DNA from: Lolium rigidum
Taxonomy: Eukaryota > Streptophyta > Magnoliopsida > Poales > Poaceae
NCBI RefSeq assembly: GCF_022539505.1
Contig: NC_061510.1
Location: 36,729,047 to 36,793,046, forward strand
Reading direction: 5' to 3'
Length of the DNA: 64,000 nucleotides
The notes beneath the pieces were generated by a model. The model was given only the letters and a program-made list of their open reading frames with translations, did no database searches and was not told where the DNA came from. The translations under genes and the position numbers were made by a program. How positions within the stretch are numbered: the first letter of the stretch is position 1; every line of letters begins with the position of its first letter. Positions 35,026-46,916 of the stretch are shown piece after piece.

Positions 35026-35310
35026 AAACACCTTTGATCTAGTTGAACTTCTCAAAATTTTGTTTTATTCGAATCGTATGAATTATTTTATTCATATTTT
35101 CAATTGATGTAAAACTTATTTATGTGTTGAAAACAAGACATTGTTAAAAATATGGTTGTATTTGCGAAAAAATAGAAAAAAATCTATGTGTTGACATTTT
35201 ATTGAAAGGCCGACCGACACTCCCAATATAGGGCAGCTAGTGTCAGCACTTCTATACACCCATTCAACGCTACTGCCGAACGGTGTAGTGAGGGCGGGCT
35301 GGACATGCTC
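35026..35310 (+). repeat. Right end of the Harbinger element
   Basis: The sequence ends GAGGGCGGGCTGGACATGCTC at 35310, whose reverse complement GAGCATGTCCAGCCC is the usual type of grass Harbinger terminus. TAA follows at 35311-35313, a typical 3-bp target. The left terminus was not found, so it is lost or too diverged. Confidence 0.6.
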
Positions 35311-35313
35311 TAA

Positions 35314-37400
35314 ATCATAGAGATCGCTGGTCCTTAATCTACATAAACGCTTCGGCCAGCATCTACTTAATTAATGTCATCTTTAAGCTGGGTGGTTTCA
35401 TTGTCGACTCATTCTCATGTCGCCTCTACCACTGAATCACCGATGGTTTTGATTTATTCCGGTAGTTGTGTTCTAGGTAGGACGATTACATCGTGTGCCA
35501 TGTCGTCGCAGCTTCAATTCCTAAGTTAATTTATGGTCAAAAAAAATATGGTCAGGGCGCCGGCCGCGGTCGTCGCCGTTGATCAAAACTACTGTAGCAG
35601 TAATACTCGAAATTACCAAGTGGAGATTATTATTGCAGAAGGTGAGAGTGCAGAACAAGTGCAGATCGATCCGATAAGCCCTGGTCAAGTGGTGATGCAT
35701 GGCGCTTCGCTCACGGACACAGCTGCTTCCATATCCGTAGCCTCGATTCGTACGCGCGTACTAGGTCATCAAAACGCGGCACCGGCGCGACTTTGCGGTA
35801 CCGATCGACGCTAGGTACGTACGTATGCCACCGGCCGGTGAGGCGCGCGTGGCAGCTGGGGTGCACCTACGCCGTGGATCGATTCGGACGTGTCGCCACC
35901 GGGAAGGGGAAATTTTGGTTAGGAAGAAGAAGGTTGCCTGGCTTCAAGAGTGCCTGCCGACTAGGCTTGCTGACCGTTGACCACTCGCCGTCACTGGTCG
36001 CTGCGGCGTCCAAGCTAGCTAGGGTCGCGCCCGATTCCACTTCTACGCCTTCTACTACCTACATACACCATCGATTCGTCTCTAACCTACAAGCTCAGAG
36101 TATGCATGGGGCCGGCCCACCTGCCATCGACCTAGAAGGATTCCATATCCTAGGTAGGTGTAGATGATGCGCTGGACGAATGAACCGAAATGGATTGACT
36201 TTGCCTCTACTCACGCACACACTGCACAAATTTCCTGCTCCGCACGGCAGCCCAATGGTGACTGCTGCCGTGAGAGAGGCCTCCACAAGACTTTACCGCG
36301 CTTTTCACTTGTTTTCTAGCACCGGGAGTACCTAGTTTTCCGGTAACCCATTTCAGCCGGCACATACGCGTCACGTGTGTTCTAACAGGATTTGTACAAA
36401 CGCTAATACTAGATGCAGCGTGCTTTTCTTCTTCCAAAAAAAATGCAAAAAAACGCGTTGGAACACCTAGCAGCGTCACTAGACCGATAGAGGCATCATA
36501 CGGCCATTTCGTTCAACATACTAATTAAACAGAATTGGCCAGCTAGCTTGGCACAAATTCAGAAGATAACTGTTAGAACATGTCAAAATTGCATAAGGCG
36601 CCATTGTCCAGCCTAGCTACCACCGACACACATCAAGAGCAAGGTTCTAGTCTTCTAGATGAGTTTCCCTCTCGATCTGGTGTCCTCGTCGTCACTTTTG
36701 ATCGATGAAGCAACTTCGGCTAGGCTGCATTATACCATCCACAAGGTTGTCACCGAAACATCCGCGCAAAGAAGCCACCTGCCGTTTTACCGGCCACATA
36801 TAACAATGACAAGAAAACTCATATTTCATAGTCGAGCAACAAAGGGAATATGCAACAAGTTTGCGACATGACATTGTGTTGTGGCACGAGAGAGTTGTCG
36901 GATCCATCACCCCTTGTAGTCCTTCACCAGCTGCTCGCCTATACCTCCACGATATCATGGATCCATCTAACGAAATTCTCTTACCTATGTCAAGGTAACA
37001 TTGAGTCGCTGACAGGTGAGCACTACGCTGGTGAACCCCACCGGTGACTCAAAAATTTCTGAAAAATTGCGCCGCATTTCTCCCTCTCCCTCCTTCTGAT
37101 CAATGACGACATGCTAGGCAAAGGTCCGCAAAGTTCAACAAAAACTGCCATTTTTTTGTTCTTGGTAATTCAGATTTCTGAGATCTTCAAATTTAGAGAT
37201 CATGAAAAACGCAAAGTGGCATGCGCATGATTGAAAAGTTCGCAAGTGAAGGCGCGGCCTGTGTCGGGGCCCGCATGCAGCTGTGGTCTTCTCTAAACTT
37301 TCATTCTCCGTCCCAAGTCATGAATTAGTCCTCTTTGACGCGCGCCCAATTAATCGTCGTCAAAACCGCCGCTTTCCGCAGCACCAGCATAATAAACAGC
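35314..37400. other. Gene-free region upstream of the CRCK-like gene
   Basis: Mixed GC- and AT-rich sequence. Several short frames (for example 35793-36167) lack any recognised domain and are probably chance. The last part is the presumed promoter of the kinase gene at 37471. Confidence 0.35.
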
Positions 37401-37417
37401 GAGCGCGTCCCGCTCCC

Positions 37418-37436
37418 CTCTCTCTCTCTCTCTCCC
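37418..37436 (+). promoter_or_regulatory. (CT)n pyrimidine tract in the 5' leader
   Basis: TCTCTCTCTCTCTCTCTC-type repeat lies about 35-50 bp before the start codon of the CRCK-like gene. Pyrimidine patches near plant start sites are common core-promoter features. The effect here is inferred. Confidence 0.45.
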
Positions 37437-37470
37437 CGCACGCGGCTGCCGCCACGCCACGCCATCGCCG

Positions 37471-40400
37471 ATGAGGAGCAGCAGCAGCAGCACCGCCGGC
37501 TCGGCGGCCGGGAGGAGGCGGAGAGACGTCACCGGCGGCGACAGCAGCGACGACCTCTCCCGCTACTCCGTCGCCACCACCACGGCCTCGTCCGCACCCT
37601 CCGACCGGTCGTCCGCAAGCGGCAGCGGCCGCGCTGCAACCATCCTCGACGCCTTCCGCTCCTGCTTCGCCCCCGCGGACGCGCGCCTGCCGGAGACCTC
37701 CTTCTCCGACGACTTCGTCTCCGACCCCTCCCAACAACGTACGTGCCCGCACGTCTCCCCTTTTCTTTCTCCAATTCCTTTTGGTGCCTTTTTCTACTTT
37801 GTTGCCTGATGATGATGATCATATTGGTCGTCAACGGTGCCTAGTCAACGCGTATACCTGTACTGCAACAGTTTTTCAATTGTACTGTATTTAGGAGGAT
37901 GATCTTGTACGTACTGGGATCTTTGCAGGAGTACTATTGTGTGCAAGAGCACCCTAGCTCGTACTCCACTCTTTCTATTTTTGGCTATAACAAGGTTTTG
38001 AGTTGTGGTCTTATGTTAGTGTCTCGTAGACTCGTAGTAGCATGGGTGCGGCAATAAGAATACATAAGGTAAGATGCGTTCTCCTCAATCAGACACCCTA
38101 CATCAGTTTGTACTTAATGTTGTATCCGTTCCATTCGATTTGTCTCCATTTGATCATGAGTAGAACCCATCATGGGTAAATGTTTCAGTATACTATTTTA
38201 CGTAGGTTAAATTAAAAAGACCGTTGCCGGCAGAATGATATAAAGTGCTGAAAACCAGCTAACAAGAAATGAAGAACATCAAGCACAAAAAAAGAATGAA
38301 GAACAGCTGGAGCTTTAAGTCCATTGTCCCGTCCTGCAGTTCAGCTCAAGAAGACACGAAGTTGGTGAAAAAGAGCGCCCTTCAGGTACTTGTACCATCG
38401 TCAACCTCCAGAGGCCAACCACGCCACAACGTCATCAGTTTCCACCTCTGAAGAAAGCTCCCTGCTTTTTCGCCCCGGATGGGGGTGGGGGTGGGGGTGG
38501 GCGGGGGGGGGGGGGCAACCTTTCATGAGGCAGATAGCTTTCACTGAGCATGCATGAGCATTGAAAGCCTGCTGCGGGAGAAGAAGACTTTGAGCACTCG
38601 CCTTGCCACGCCGCCACCCACAGACTTCACCTTCGCCCGCAGTACCAACAACAAGACACAGGACCAAGCTACCAAGAGAAGATATACAAGATGTTTCAGT
38701 ATGACTTTTGCTATATTACAGGTTAACCGGGAATTAAGTTAATTCCCGATCAACTCGACAATCATTAGATTTGCATTGTGATTCGTGCATATGAGAATTA
38801 CACATGGATGTGTTGCATATCCTTTGCTTTAGTTGCACCTGAATTACACATGAAACCAGGTTGACCAGGAATTAAGCTAATTTCCTACCTTAAGCAAACC
38901 CAATCATAGGGTATCGTTTGCTAATTCCTTGTCTGTTTGGAGTCGAATATCAGGCCCTCGTCATTGCAAAACAAAGAAAAAGAATGTTAACGCCTGACAA
39001 AATGACTATGTGACACAAACATGAGTTTAAAAAATTCGACAAAGTGTTAAATTCATCATATATTCATAACCCAAATGGCACTTCGTGAAAAGAATCGTTA
39101 GTATGGTTTCTCGCAAGTTCAGATGCGATATTGATTTCTTATGTATTTACAGTCTCACAGTCGGCGAGCTCTCGCGGTACTACCAGCGGAAGCACTTTAG
39201 CGAGCAAGAGGTCGGCTAGAGGATTGTATGGCCCCGTCAGGAATTCTTCAGAAAGGGAGATACCTGGTGATAGACAGTTTTCGCTGCCAGAGATCCAGAA
39301 AGCAACAAAGAACTTCTCACCGAACCTGAAGATTGGGCAGGGTGGTTCCGGGACAGTATACAAGGGTCAGCTCAGCGATGGCACTCTCGTTGCCGTCAAA
39401 CGGGCCAAGAAGGTTTGCCCTTATTTCTTACGCTCAGTTTGCATACTTGGTGACTGTTCCAAGGCTACATTGGTTCCTTTTCATTTCAGAATGTGTATGA
39501 CAAGCATATGGGTCATGAGTTCCGGAACGAAATTGAGACACTGCGGTGCATTGAACACCTGAATTTGGTAAGGTTTCATGGGTTCCTTGAGTATGGTGGT
39601 GAGCAGTTGATCATCGTGGAGTATGTTCCCAATGGCAATCTTCGAGAACACCTTGAAGGTAGTATTCATACGATCCTATGTTGATGAGTGCAACGGTTTT
39701 TGGCTTTCTAGTTGTATCTTACTGAATCTAGACTATGCAGGTATGCATGGAAAATTTCTGGAGTTCTGTGTCAGATTGGAAATTGCAATTGATGTGGCTC
39801 ACGCTATTACATATCTCCACACCTACTCTGGTAATTTAGAGTTATTATTAATGTTCTTTTGTCACATTATTTGGATGAAGATTTTTTTAAAATATTTTGG
39901 TCCTTTTGTTCTTGCATCTGAAAGGCTCGGCTAATGATCTTGAAACTCCGGGTAACTAATACTCCCTCCAATCCATAATAAGTGTTGACGTTCTAGTTTA
40001 AATTAGCTCAAATTTGAACTAGACCCCTGACACTTATTATGGATCAGAGGGAGTTATTGTTTGTGATCAGAAAGTGTCCCTCAAGAAGACATTGAAGCAA
40101 GACTGTTAGGAATTCAATTAAGCACTTCTTTTATTTTGTTCATATTGCAGAATCCTTTAGGAAAAAGCAGAGTACTGTTGTATATGTTGGTCTGCATTTG
40201 CTTAACTTCACAAGGAAGATATAGCTGAACCTGCGTTGAATATTTCTGGAGCTGGCACCACAACAACCGACGCGTATGATATATTTCCAAGTACTAATAG
40301 GAGTTAAGCCTATATTAAAACCGGGATACAAACACTCCATATCAAATTTGGACTAAAACTATAGTTGGTGATAGTGGAGTCATCATGACAGGAACTAGTC

Positions 40401-41245
40401 TTGATTGAAGAGTTCCATATGTTAAATATCTCAATTCAAAAAGGGGAAACTATGATCCATGGCACTATTAGGAACTGATCTGCAGATACCGGAGTAGATG
40501 CTTTTTTTTGTCACATAGCTGATATTTTTAAGAACACAAAATCACTAGCAATTGGATCCTGACCCATATATTTCACGCATGCAGATCAGCCTGTCATCCA
40601 CAGGGACATCAAATCCTCGAACATTCTTCTCACGAATAATTTCCGTGCCAAGGTTGCGGACTTTGGATTTGCCAAACTGGCCCCAACTGATGTTACCCAT
40701 GTCTCTACTCAAGTCAAAGGAACAGCAGGTTATCTTGACCCAGAGTATCTTAGCACATACCAGCTCACTGCAAAAAGTGACGTCTACTCCTTCGGAGTAG
40801 TGCTAGTGGAGTTGGTTACTGGGAGACGCCCCATAGAGCCAAAGAGGCATATCACTGAGCGTGTCACCCCAAAATGGGTTAGTTTGCGCCATTCTCGTAA
40901 TTTTCTTTGTATCTTTAATGGTTTTAAATGTCCCATGAAAAGTACAATAATTTCAGTTATATGTTGGCAACTGCCATATCTTTCGTTTTGCTAAGTGTGA
41001 TCCGCTTATGGTTGGCACAGGCAATGGAAAAATTCGCGAAAGGTGATGCGATATTAACACTGGATCCAACTCTGGAAGCGACCGACGCGACCAACCTGGC
41101 AGTCGAGAAGATGTACGAGCTCGCTCTGCAGTGCTTAGCTCGAAAGAAGAAGAACCGGCCGAGCATGAGGCGATGCGCAGAGATCCTGTGGACTATACGT
41201 AAAGATTACAGGGAGTTGTCTCAGGCTCAACCAACCACCTCCTGA
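37471..41245 (+). CDS. Calmodulin-binding receptor-like cytoplasmic kinase, CRCK type (six exons)
   Basis: Exons: 37471-37738, 39153-39412, 39490-39658, 39741-39830, 40585-40877 and 41021-41245. The joined CDS is 1305 nt for 434 residues with GT-AG introns. The N terminus (about 110 residues) is Ser/Arg-rich with no signal peptide or membrane segment, so it is cytoplasmic. The kinase domain follows: glycine loop GQGGSG (151-156), lysine K172, HRDIKSSN with D270 (an RD kinase), DFG at 288-290, then [20 protein letters not shown] and [20 protein letters not shown]. The sequence resembles Arabidopsis CRCK1-3, which bind calcium/calmodulin through a helix in the kinase domain and act in stress signalling. 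The calmodulin site itself cannot be proven here. The exon 2 acceptor at 39153 is the only one that keeps phase. Intron 1 has a G-run and intron 4 a Stowaway MITE. Confidence 0.92.
38481..38515 (+). other. Guanine-run tract in intron 1 of the CRCK-like gene
   Basis: GGGGGTGGGGGTGGGGGTGG is followed by GCGGGG and a long G run. More than four runs of at least four G on the sense strand could form a G-quadruplex in DNA or pre-mRNA. Confidence 0.7.
39962..40054. mobile_element. Stowaway MITE in intron 4 of the CRCK-like gene
   Basis: CTCCCTCCAATCCATAATAA and its complement TTATTATGGATCAGAGGGAG form the ends of an element of about 92 bp flanked by TA (39960-39961 on the left, TTA on the right). 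It is the usual Stowaway/Mariner type of grasses. Confidence 0.85.
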
Positions 41246-41661
41246 ACTGAGACAACTCATATGGAGCAATCAAGAAAACTGAAAGCAACATTTCAGTTTG
41301 CTTATCTTCAAGTCAAAAGCATGGAGGCATGGATCACCAGATCGCTGAGCGATGAATCTATTCCTTGACTTACGGTCGTGAAGCTGTCGACGAGACGACT
41401 GTACTTCCTAGAAATTGTGTGCCTATTAGATAGCAGCTAGGAAGAGTTACATAGAAGTTCTCCGATGCATCGGGCCGGGTCGTATATATTATGTAAGTTT
41501 TCTACTTTTCTTACATCACTAGATGGTTGAATAGCGATGATTTCTCAGGAGAGTATTCCCTGTGGACTAAATGCGTTCTCTGTATATGATTGAGAAAAAA
41601 AAAATCAATGACGGTGTTGTCTTTTTTCTCGAAGAGGGAGTATAACTTGGGCCTCTAATTC

Positions 41662-41966
41662 TTTTTTTAGAAACACAATACAAACATAGACGCTCACATA
41701 CACGCGCATACACTCATCTTTATGAACGCGCACACGCACATCCTACCTATATAAACACCTTCGGAAGACTGAGCCGGCTAATTGGATCTTGAAATTGACG
41801 AAGTCACCACACGCGTCTCGCTGTCGACGGAAACGTCACCTCCCACTAAATGAATATTCCGCCTTTTATGTGACACACAGATGTCAAACCTAGGGTTTGA
41901 ACTCTGGTGGATGGAGGTACAACCACCCTCCTAACCACCCAACTTCACGTTAGTTAGTTCTCTCAT
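41662..41966 (-). mobile_element. tRNA-derived SINE (minus), with 11-bp target duplication
   Basis: The duplication GCCTCTAATTC flanks the element (41651-41661 and 41967-41977). On the minus strand a 5' tRNA-like head has GTTGGGTGGTTAGG and the B-box-like GAGTTCAAACCC. The body follows with the grass SINE blocks GCCGGCTCAGTCTTCC and GAGTGTATGCGCGTGTATGT, then a short A-tail (T run at 41662-41668 on the plus strand). It resembles Poaceae SINEs of the Au type; the family name is not certain. Confidence 0.85.
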
Positions 41967-42436
41967 GCCTCTAATTCAATCGATACACACAACCAATTTT
42001 ATTACTGAGTTGAAGAATCAAATTTAACACATTTTAAGGATAGCATCGAGCGCGCGTCCACATCCGCTGCCTCGCGTCCGGGCATGGGGGACACCCTCTC
42101 AACTTTCGTGGCCGCTCCTTCTCCACGAACGCCCCGGCGTCGGAGCTAGCCGTGCGCGTCAGCACATCGGGAGGCGGCGTAGGACGCCGTAGGGAGGCAG
42201 CGTAGGACGCGGCGGCCGCTGCGGTGAATGGCAACCCTCCTCAACCTTGCTTCGATGGTCGTTCTTCCTCCAAGCTTTAAACCGTTTCGGAGGATCTTTA
42301 GATCCTCTGCTGGGCACTATCCAGTGGTGCTGGCCCAAGTGGTGCGTCCCCGCAGGCCCGGGCCGGTGGGAGTGCGGAAATGGGCCTTCCATATGGATTA
42401 TACAGTTTTACTTCAGATGGAGATCGTGAAACTACC

Positions 42437-42504
42437 TTCGTTTAGTTGGTTACACGCGTGCTAATTTTTAACCATGAGGTTGCAAGTTCGAATCACGAAC
42501 CAAC
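42437..42504 (+). other. tRNA-like sequence (SINE head or tRNA relic)
   Basis: CGTTTAGTTGGTTACACGCG resembles a tRNA A box and D arm. GGTTGCAAGTTCGAATCACG at about 42478 resembles a B box and T arm, and a CTAATTTTTAACCATG-like anticodon region lies between. No full acceptor stem forms. It could be the pol III head of a SINE or a decayed tRNA. Confidence 0.45.
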
Positions 42505-42505
42505 G

Positions 42506-42730
42506 CGCTTCCTTTTACTCTCTTTTCTTTGTCCTTTTTGTATTCTGTTTGATGATTGATGCCTATGATATACAAAAATAGTTAACTATTAATTTTATTA
42601 GCACTTTATATTAGAAAGCGCTTCCTGTTACTATCTTTTCTTTGTCTTTTTTTTTCTATTCTGCTTGATGGTTGATGCCTATGATATACAAATACATAAC
42701 TATTAATTTTATTAGCACTAAATATTAGAA
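42506..42730. repeat. Tandem duplication, period 113 bp
   Basis: Two copies begin CGCTTCC at 42506 and 42619 and share ATGCCTATGATATACAAA and TATTAATTTTATTAGCACT. They lie directly after the tRNA-like sequence. The copies differ by small indels and substitutions. Confidence 0.88.
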
Positions 42731-43229
42731 AAGCTGCATTTATAAATCAAACTATACCTACTTTTGAAATAAATTTCTAGTTCAAGTCTTAAAGATGTCA
42801 GAAACTTTGTATTGCGATATCTTGACTTCTCATATTCAAATTAAACAATTAACTACTCCGCAAAAAATATTGTGGTTTTAATTTATAGAGAGTGGTGTAA
42901 ATTTGACATATGGCTATTGTATTCCTCTCCTGGGGGTAGTTTTTAATAGGCTTATCTATATACATATACTTTTTTGGGATGGTTTTACATGCATCAAAAC
43001 CATTAGATGTAGGTCTTTTTTTAGGACCAACAACCCAGTCGGGTTTTTAAAAAATGCTTTCTTTTGAAACTATTTTTAAGATAGTATTATGAGGAGTTCA
43101 AAATCTACGGGTGTCGATAGTAGTTTTTCAGCTTGGACGTCCACTTAAGACATATATACACATATGTTATAATTGTTCATTAGTTATATTTTTCTAGCGA
43201 GATAGGAGCCCATTTTAAATTTTCGCACA

Positions 43230-43473
43230 GGACCCCGGATTTTGCCGGCCCGGCCCTGCGTCCCCGGTGCCGATTCTCCTGGCCTGGCGTCGGAGCTCAG
43301 CTCGATGCGGCGGAGAAGGAACTCAAGGACCTGATTGTTTTTTCATTTTTCTTCTGAGGGCCTTACTGTAATTCCTGGGGTCTTGTCTGTATTTCCTAGT
43401 TTCTTTCTGCACTCCTTTGTAATTTGTACTCCCACTGCCGGGTCCTTCTTGGACCCGTACCCGTTGAAAAAAA
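43230..43473 (+). other. Possible LINE-type 3' end with A-run
   Basis: GC-rich sequence passes into TTTCTGAGGGCCTTACTGTA, then TTGTAATTTGTACTCCCACT and an eight-A run at about 43466-43473. The shape recalls the 3' untranslated end of grass LINEs. No target duplication was found, so this is tentative. Confidence 0.35.
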
Positions 43474-43964
43474 AGAACCAAGATCCAGTGGCACAACTAC
43501 AAGGCGATTTGGCCTGTCTCACGGTGAGCAAAGTTGGAGCGGGGCATCCAGCCAACGTTGTGGAATTGTGGTGTTTTGGTTACTTTCGGATTGTCATGAC
43601 AAAACATCCTTTGCCAATGTTATTTGGAAGTCAAGGGTTCCATCAAACAAACAAAGGAAAACCAGGTTGGCTTTCACTGCTCAGTCTCCACCTACAGCTG
43701 AATTATTATGGATAGTGCATACAACCTGAGAGATGAACTGGTGCCTAATTAGCTCTGAATTGTCACCACAAGCAAACCTTGGGCCAGCCAAAAGAACAGT
43801 TGAATAACACAAACTGATGGTATAATGCTTGATAGTTGCAGTTTTACAGTTCGAGGCACAGTATCCAGGCCAAACAAGAGAGTAACTCATCCACCCCAAC
43901 TGCTGATCCACGGGCTTTGGCGATCATTTCAGGTACTATCCTTGACTAAATATGCACTAATACT

Positions 43965-44023
43965 TTTTTTTCGAGAAAACGCAAAAAGCCTTTGCGTTTT
44001 ATTTCATTGAATAGGTTGAATAA
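43965..44023 (-). mobile_element. Very short 5'-truncated LINE tail (59 bp), minus strand
   Basis: The perfect 11-bp duplication GCACTAATACT (43954-43964 and 44024-44034) encloses 59 bp. The minus strand ends ACGCAAAGGCTTTTTGCGTT, a stem-loop, then TTCTCGAAAAAAA. The same stem-loop, CTCG and A-tail layout closes the large LINE at 12262. It is an extreme 5' truncation of a LINE insertion. Confidence 0.85.
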
Positions 44024-46354
44024 GCACTAATACTGTCAGGGTAACAAACATACAGCAGCGTTGTAACGATCCTTCCTAAGGAGTTCGTCAATACAATATG
44101 GCGACATGGTCGCCAAACCACAGCGACCATTCCTATAAGCCAAATGAACCAATTCATGGGTTACATCATTACAATGACACACAAGTCTTCCGTCAGAAAA
44201 ATAAAATGAGTTCGAAAGAAACATTTGTACCTAACAATAGTCCTCATGATGATCACAATCACAGCCGTACTTTTTTTCATATAGATTACTCACCTATAAG
44301 ATCATCTTACCACAATGAGAGAAATAAAAAGGCGTATCAACTCACCTTAAGACCCAGGAGTATACACCAGTATCTGTCTGAGAACTCCTTTTTGCTTACG
44401 TCGTTTCAATTCAATGCCACTACTTATAAAAGAATTCTTTTAGAGATTAAGCATATATATTAAACAGACAAGAAAATTAACAAGCTCATTTCAACTCAAC
44501 AGTTGCAGCTTATTAACAGCTCCATGTATAAGAAACCATACGTAAAAACTGAGCAGGGAAGGAAGTTGATGTTAATACCATCAGTGGCTATAGAATTAAA
44601 TACTCTAAGGTCCAATGAGGTTAGGTTTTTCTTTTGCAATCAATACAAAACTTACCATTGGTACTATCTCAGAATTAAAAGAAATACTTATATCAAACGA
44701 ACTGTTCCTTCTTTTGCGAAAAATAAAATGATAGTACGCGTTTATGCACTGCAGAGAGGTGAGGCTCAAGCATATGCTTTGCTTTTCACAGCTAGCTGAA
44801 ATCTACCAAAAACACCATTTTTTAACCTTTCTGCAGAAGGCAGGTAGATCGGTAATAAATGTAAACCAGAAGAAAATAAATAACATGCTCATTTCTGCTA
44901 CATTGCTAGCAAGACAAAATAACAGATTCATGTGCGAAAGCAATATGAAAAGCCTAAACAGTAAACATGCCCGGTCAGTGAGTACAACTATTTTAGGCTT
45001 TTAGCTTTCAACAAACATATGATCTAAGAAAGTAGCTCCCGTGCAGCTGTGCCGATTTGGTTGATACCATCCACTGCTTGCTGATCTATGTAGTTTTCTT
45101 CTAGAAATGCACGGAAGAACTTACTAGAGGGCAGCAACATTTGATTTTCAAAGCTCTCCACGGAAGGCCTTTTTGCAAACATTACAGCAGTTAATGATGG
45201 AACAAATTCACAGCTTATTAGGTACCCAGGAACAACACATATGGTTCACACAGGTGGAAAACTAAGCAAAATAAACAGGTTATCCTGTATTTGCTGCAAA
45301 TGTTTAAGCGGAGAGGCACGAAGCCAAAAAAATATACTTCTTATTTACAAGTCCCGGGTTTGATATAGGATTTGTTGTGAAGGACAAAAACAAGCAATGT
45401 AAACAACCAACACCACAGATCCTATCAACAAACGTTTGGAAATGTATACACTAATATTCAAGCAGACGTAGTTAAAGTTTTTATTGTAAATGAGAAACCA
45501 AATGTCAAACTGAGCATCGAAGGTAGTTAATATCACCATAGAGGTAAGTACTCCAGGGTCCAAAAGCTCAAATGGGGCCACCATTAGTTTGTTTTGCAAT
45601 CAATACAAAGCTTAGAGTCTGTACCATCTCATAAGTCAAAAATATTGATTATGTTCCTGGCAAAGATACATTAATCAAAGTGTTCCTTCTCTTGCAAACA
45701 AGAAAACCATAGGATGTATTTATTTAATGCTGAGTGCCGAGATTCATTCATAACTTTTACTTTCCAAGCTAGTTGAAATCTACCAAAACACACACTAAAG
45801 TTTACCTTTCTGCAGAAGCCAGGTAGATTGCTAGTAATGTAAAGCAAAGAAACATACAAATAGTTTATTTCTACTACACTAACTAAATACTCGCGCGCTG
45901 CTATAGAAGCTAAACGGCTCGTGCAATGCTATAGAAATATTTTTTAATTGCATGAGTCATTCAAGCTGTTGTGTCATCGTAGTTCCTAACTTTGTGCAAA
46001 TCAGAAAATAACGCAGAATATACTTCAACTGAATCAGCTAATCAAAAGATCGTGATACATCCGTCTACTACAAAGAATGATGATACATAGATAATTGTGG
46101 GAACTAACTAGTTGGCAACTTAAGAGGTAATCTCAGAGGGTGAACGGACTGCCGTCATTTCAGCAAGGCAAAAGAACAGATTTATATGTGAAAGCAAATT
46201 CAGCACATGCCCCCAACACAAGGAATGAGTCAGGTGCGATAGGAAGTGTTATGAGTATCAAGAGCCTATAAAGTAGACATGCCCTGTCGAGGAATACTAC
46301 TAATTCTAGCAACAAAAAAAAAATCTAAGAAAGTAGCTCCTATATATACTGCGG

Positions 46355-46763
46355 CGTGGATTTCGAGTCGACGAGTCGTTCTTGGGCAGCGACTCAGAGA
46401 CTAGTCGTGACTAGTCAAGAGTCAAGACCCATGTCTAATACTTATATGTAAATATGTAATATAATATAAGGCTGGGGGACAAGGGAGTGGGGGAAAACCT
46501 GGGCAATTCCATACAATGGCCAAAGCCTTCCTCTAGTTTTTTGGGTTTACGGGGGGAAACTGGGAGCTCGATCTAGGTTTTCATGGGGAAACTGGGAAGG
46601 GGAGATAATATTGGAAAAAAATATGACAGGTGGGATCTTTTTTCAGTCACACGACTCGTAGAGTAAAACCTTGACTAATCTACGAGTCAAATGAGTAGTC
46701 GAGACAACAAGTCCACCTTTCAATTGCTGACTCGTAGACTAGTCACTCGACTCGAAATCCATG
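46355..46763. mobile_element. hAT-type MITE, 409 bp
   Basis: The terminal inverted repeat is CGTGGATTTCGAGTCGA at 46355, with TCGACTCGAAATCCATG ending at 46763 (one mismatch). The flanking 8-bp target is TACTGCGG on the left and TGCTGCGG on the right, again one mismatch. The interior repeats GACTAGTC and CGACTCGTAG motifs near both ends and has no coding capacity. Confidence 0.75.
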
Positions 46764-46792
46764 TGCTGCGGTGATAACCGATTTTGTTGGTA

Positions 46793-46916
46793 CTCCCTCC
46801 GCCCCGAAAAGGATGTTGCAGATTTTTTTAAATTTGGATGTATCTATACAATTAATTGTGTCTAGATACATTCAAATTTAGACAAATGTGCGACATCCTT
46901 TTCGGGACAGAGGGGG
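46793..46916. mobile_element. Stowaway MITE, 124 bp
   Basis: CTCCCTCCGCCCCGAAAAGG and CCTTTTCGGGACAGAGGGGG form the ends, with a TA target at 46791-46792 and 46917-46918. An inner inverted pair (AAATTTGGATGTATCTA and TAGATACATTCAAATTT) makes a near-complete hairpin. Confidence 0.9.

Noticed and set aside
35793..36167. A 124-residue plus-strand frame upstream of the CRCK-like gene
   Set aside because: No domain, no supporting splice sites, and composition like the surrounding intergenic DNA.
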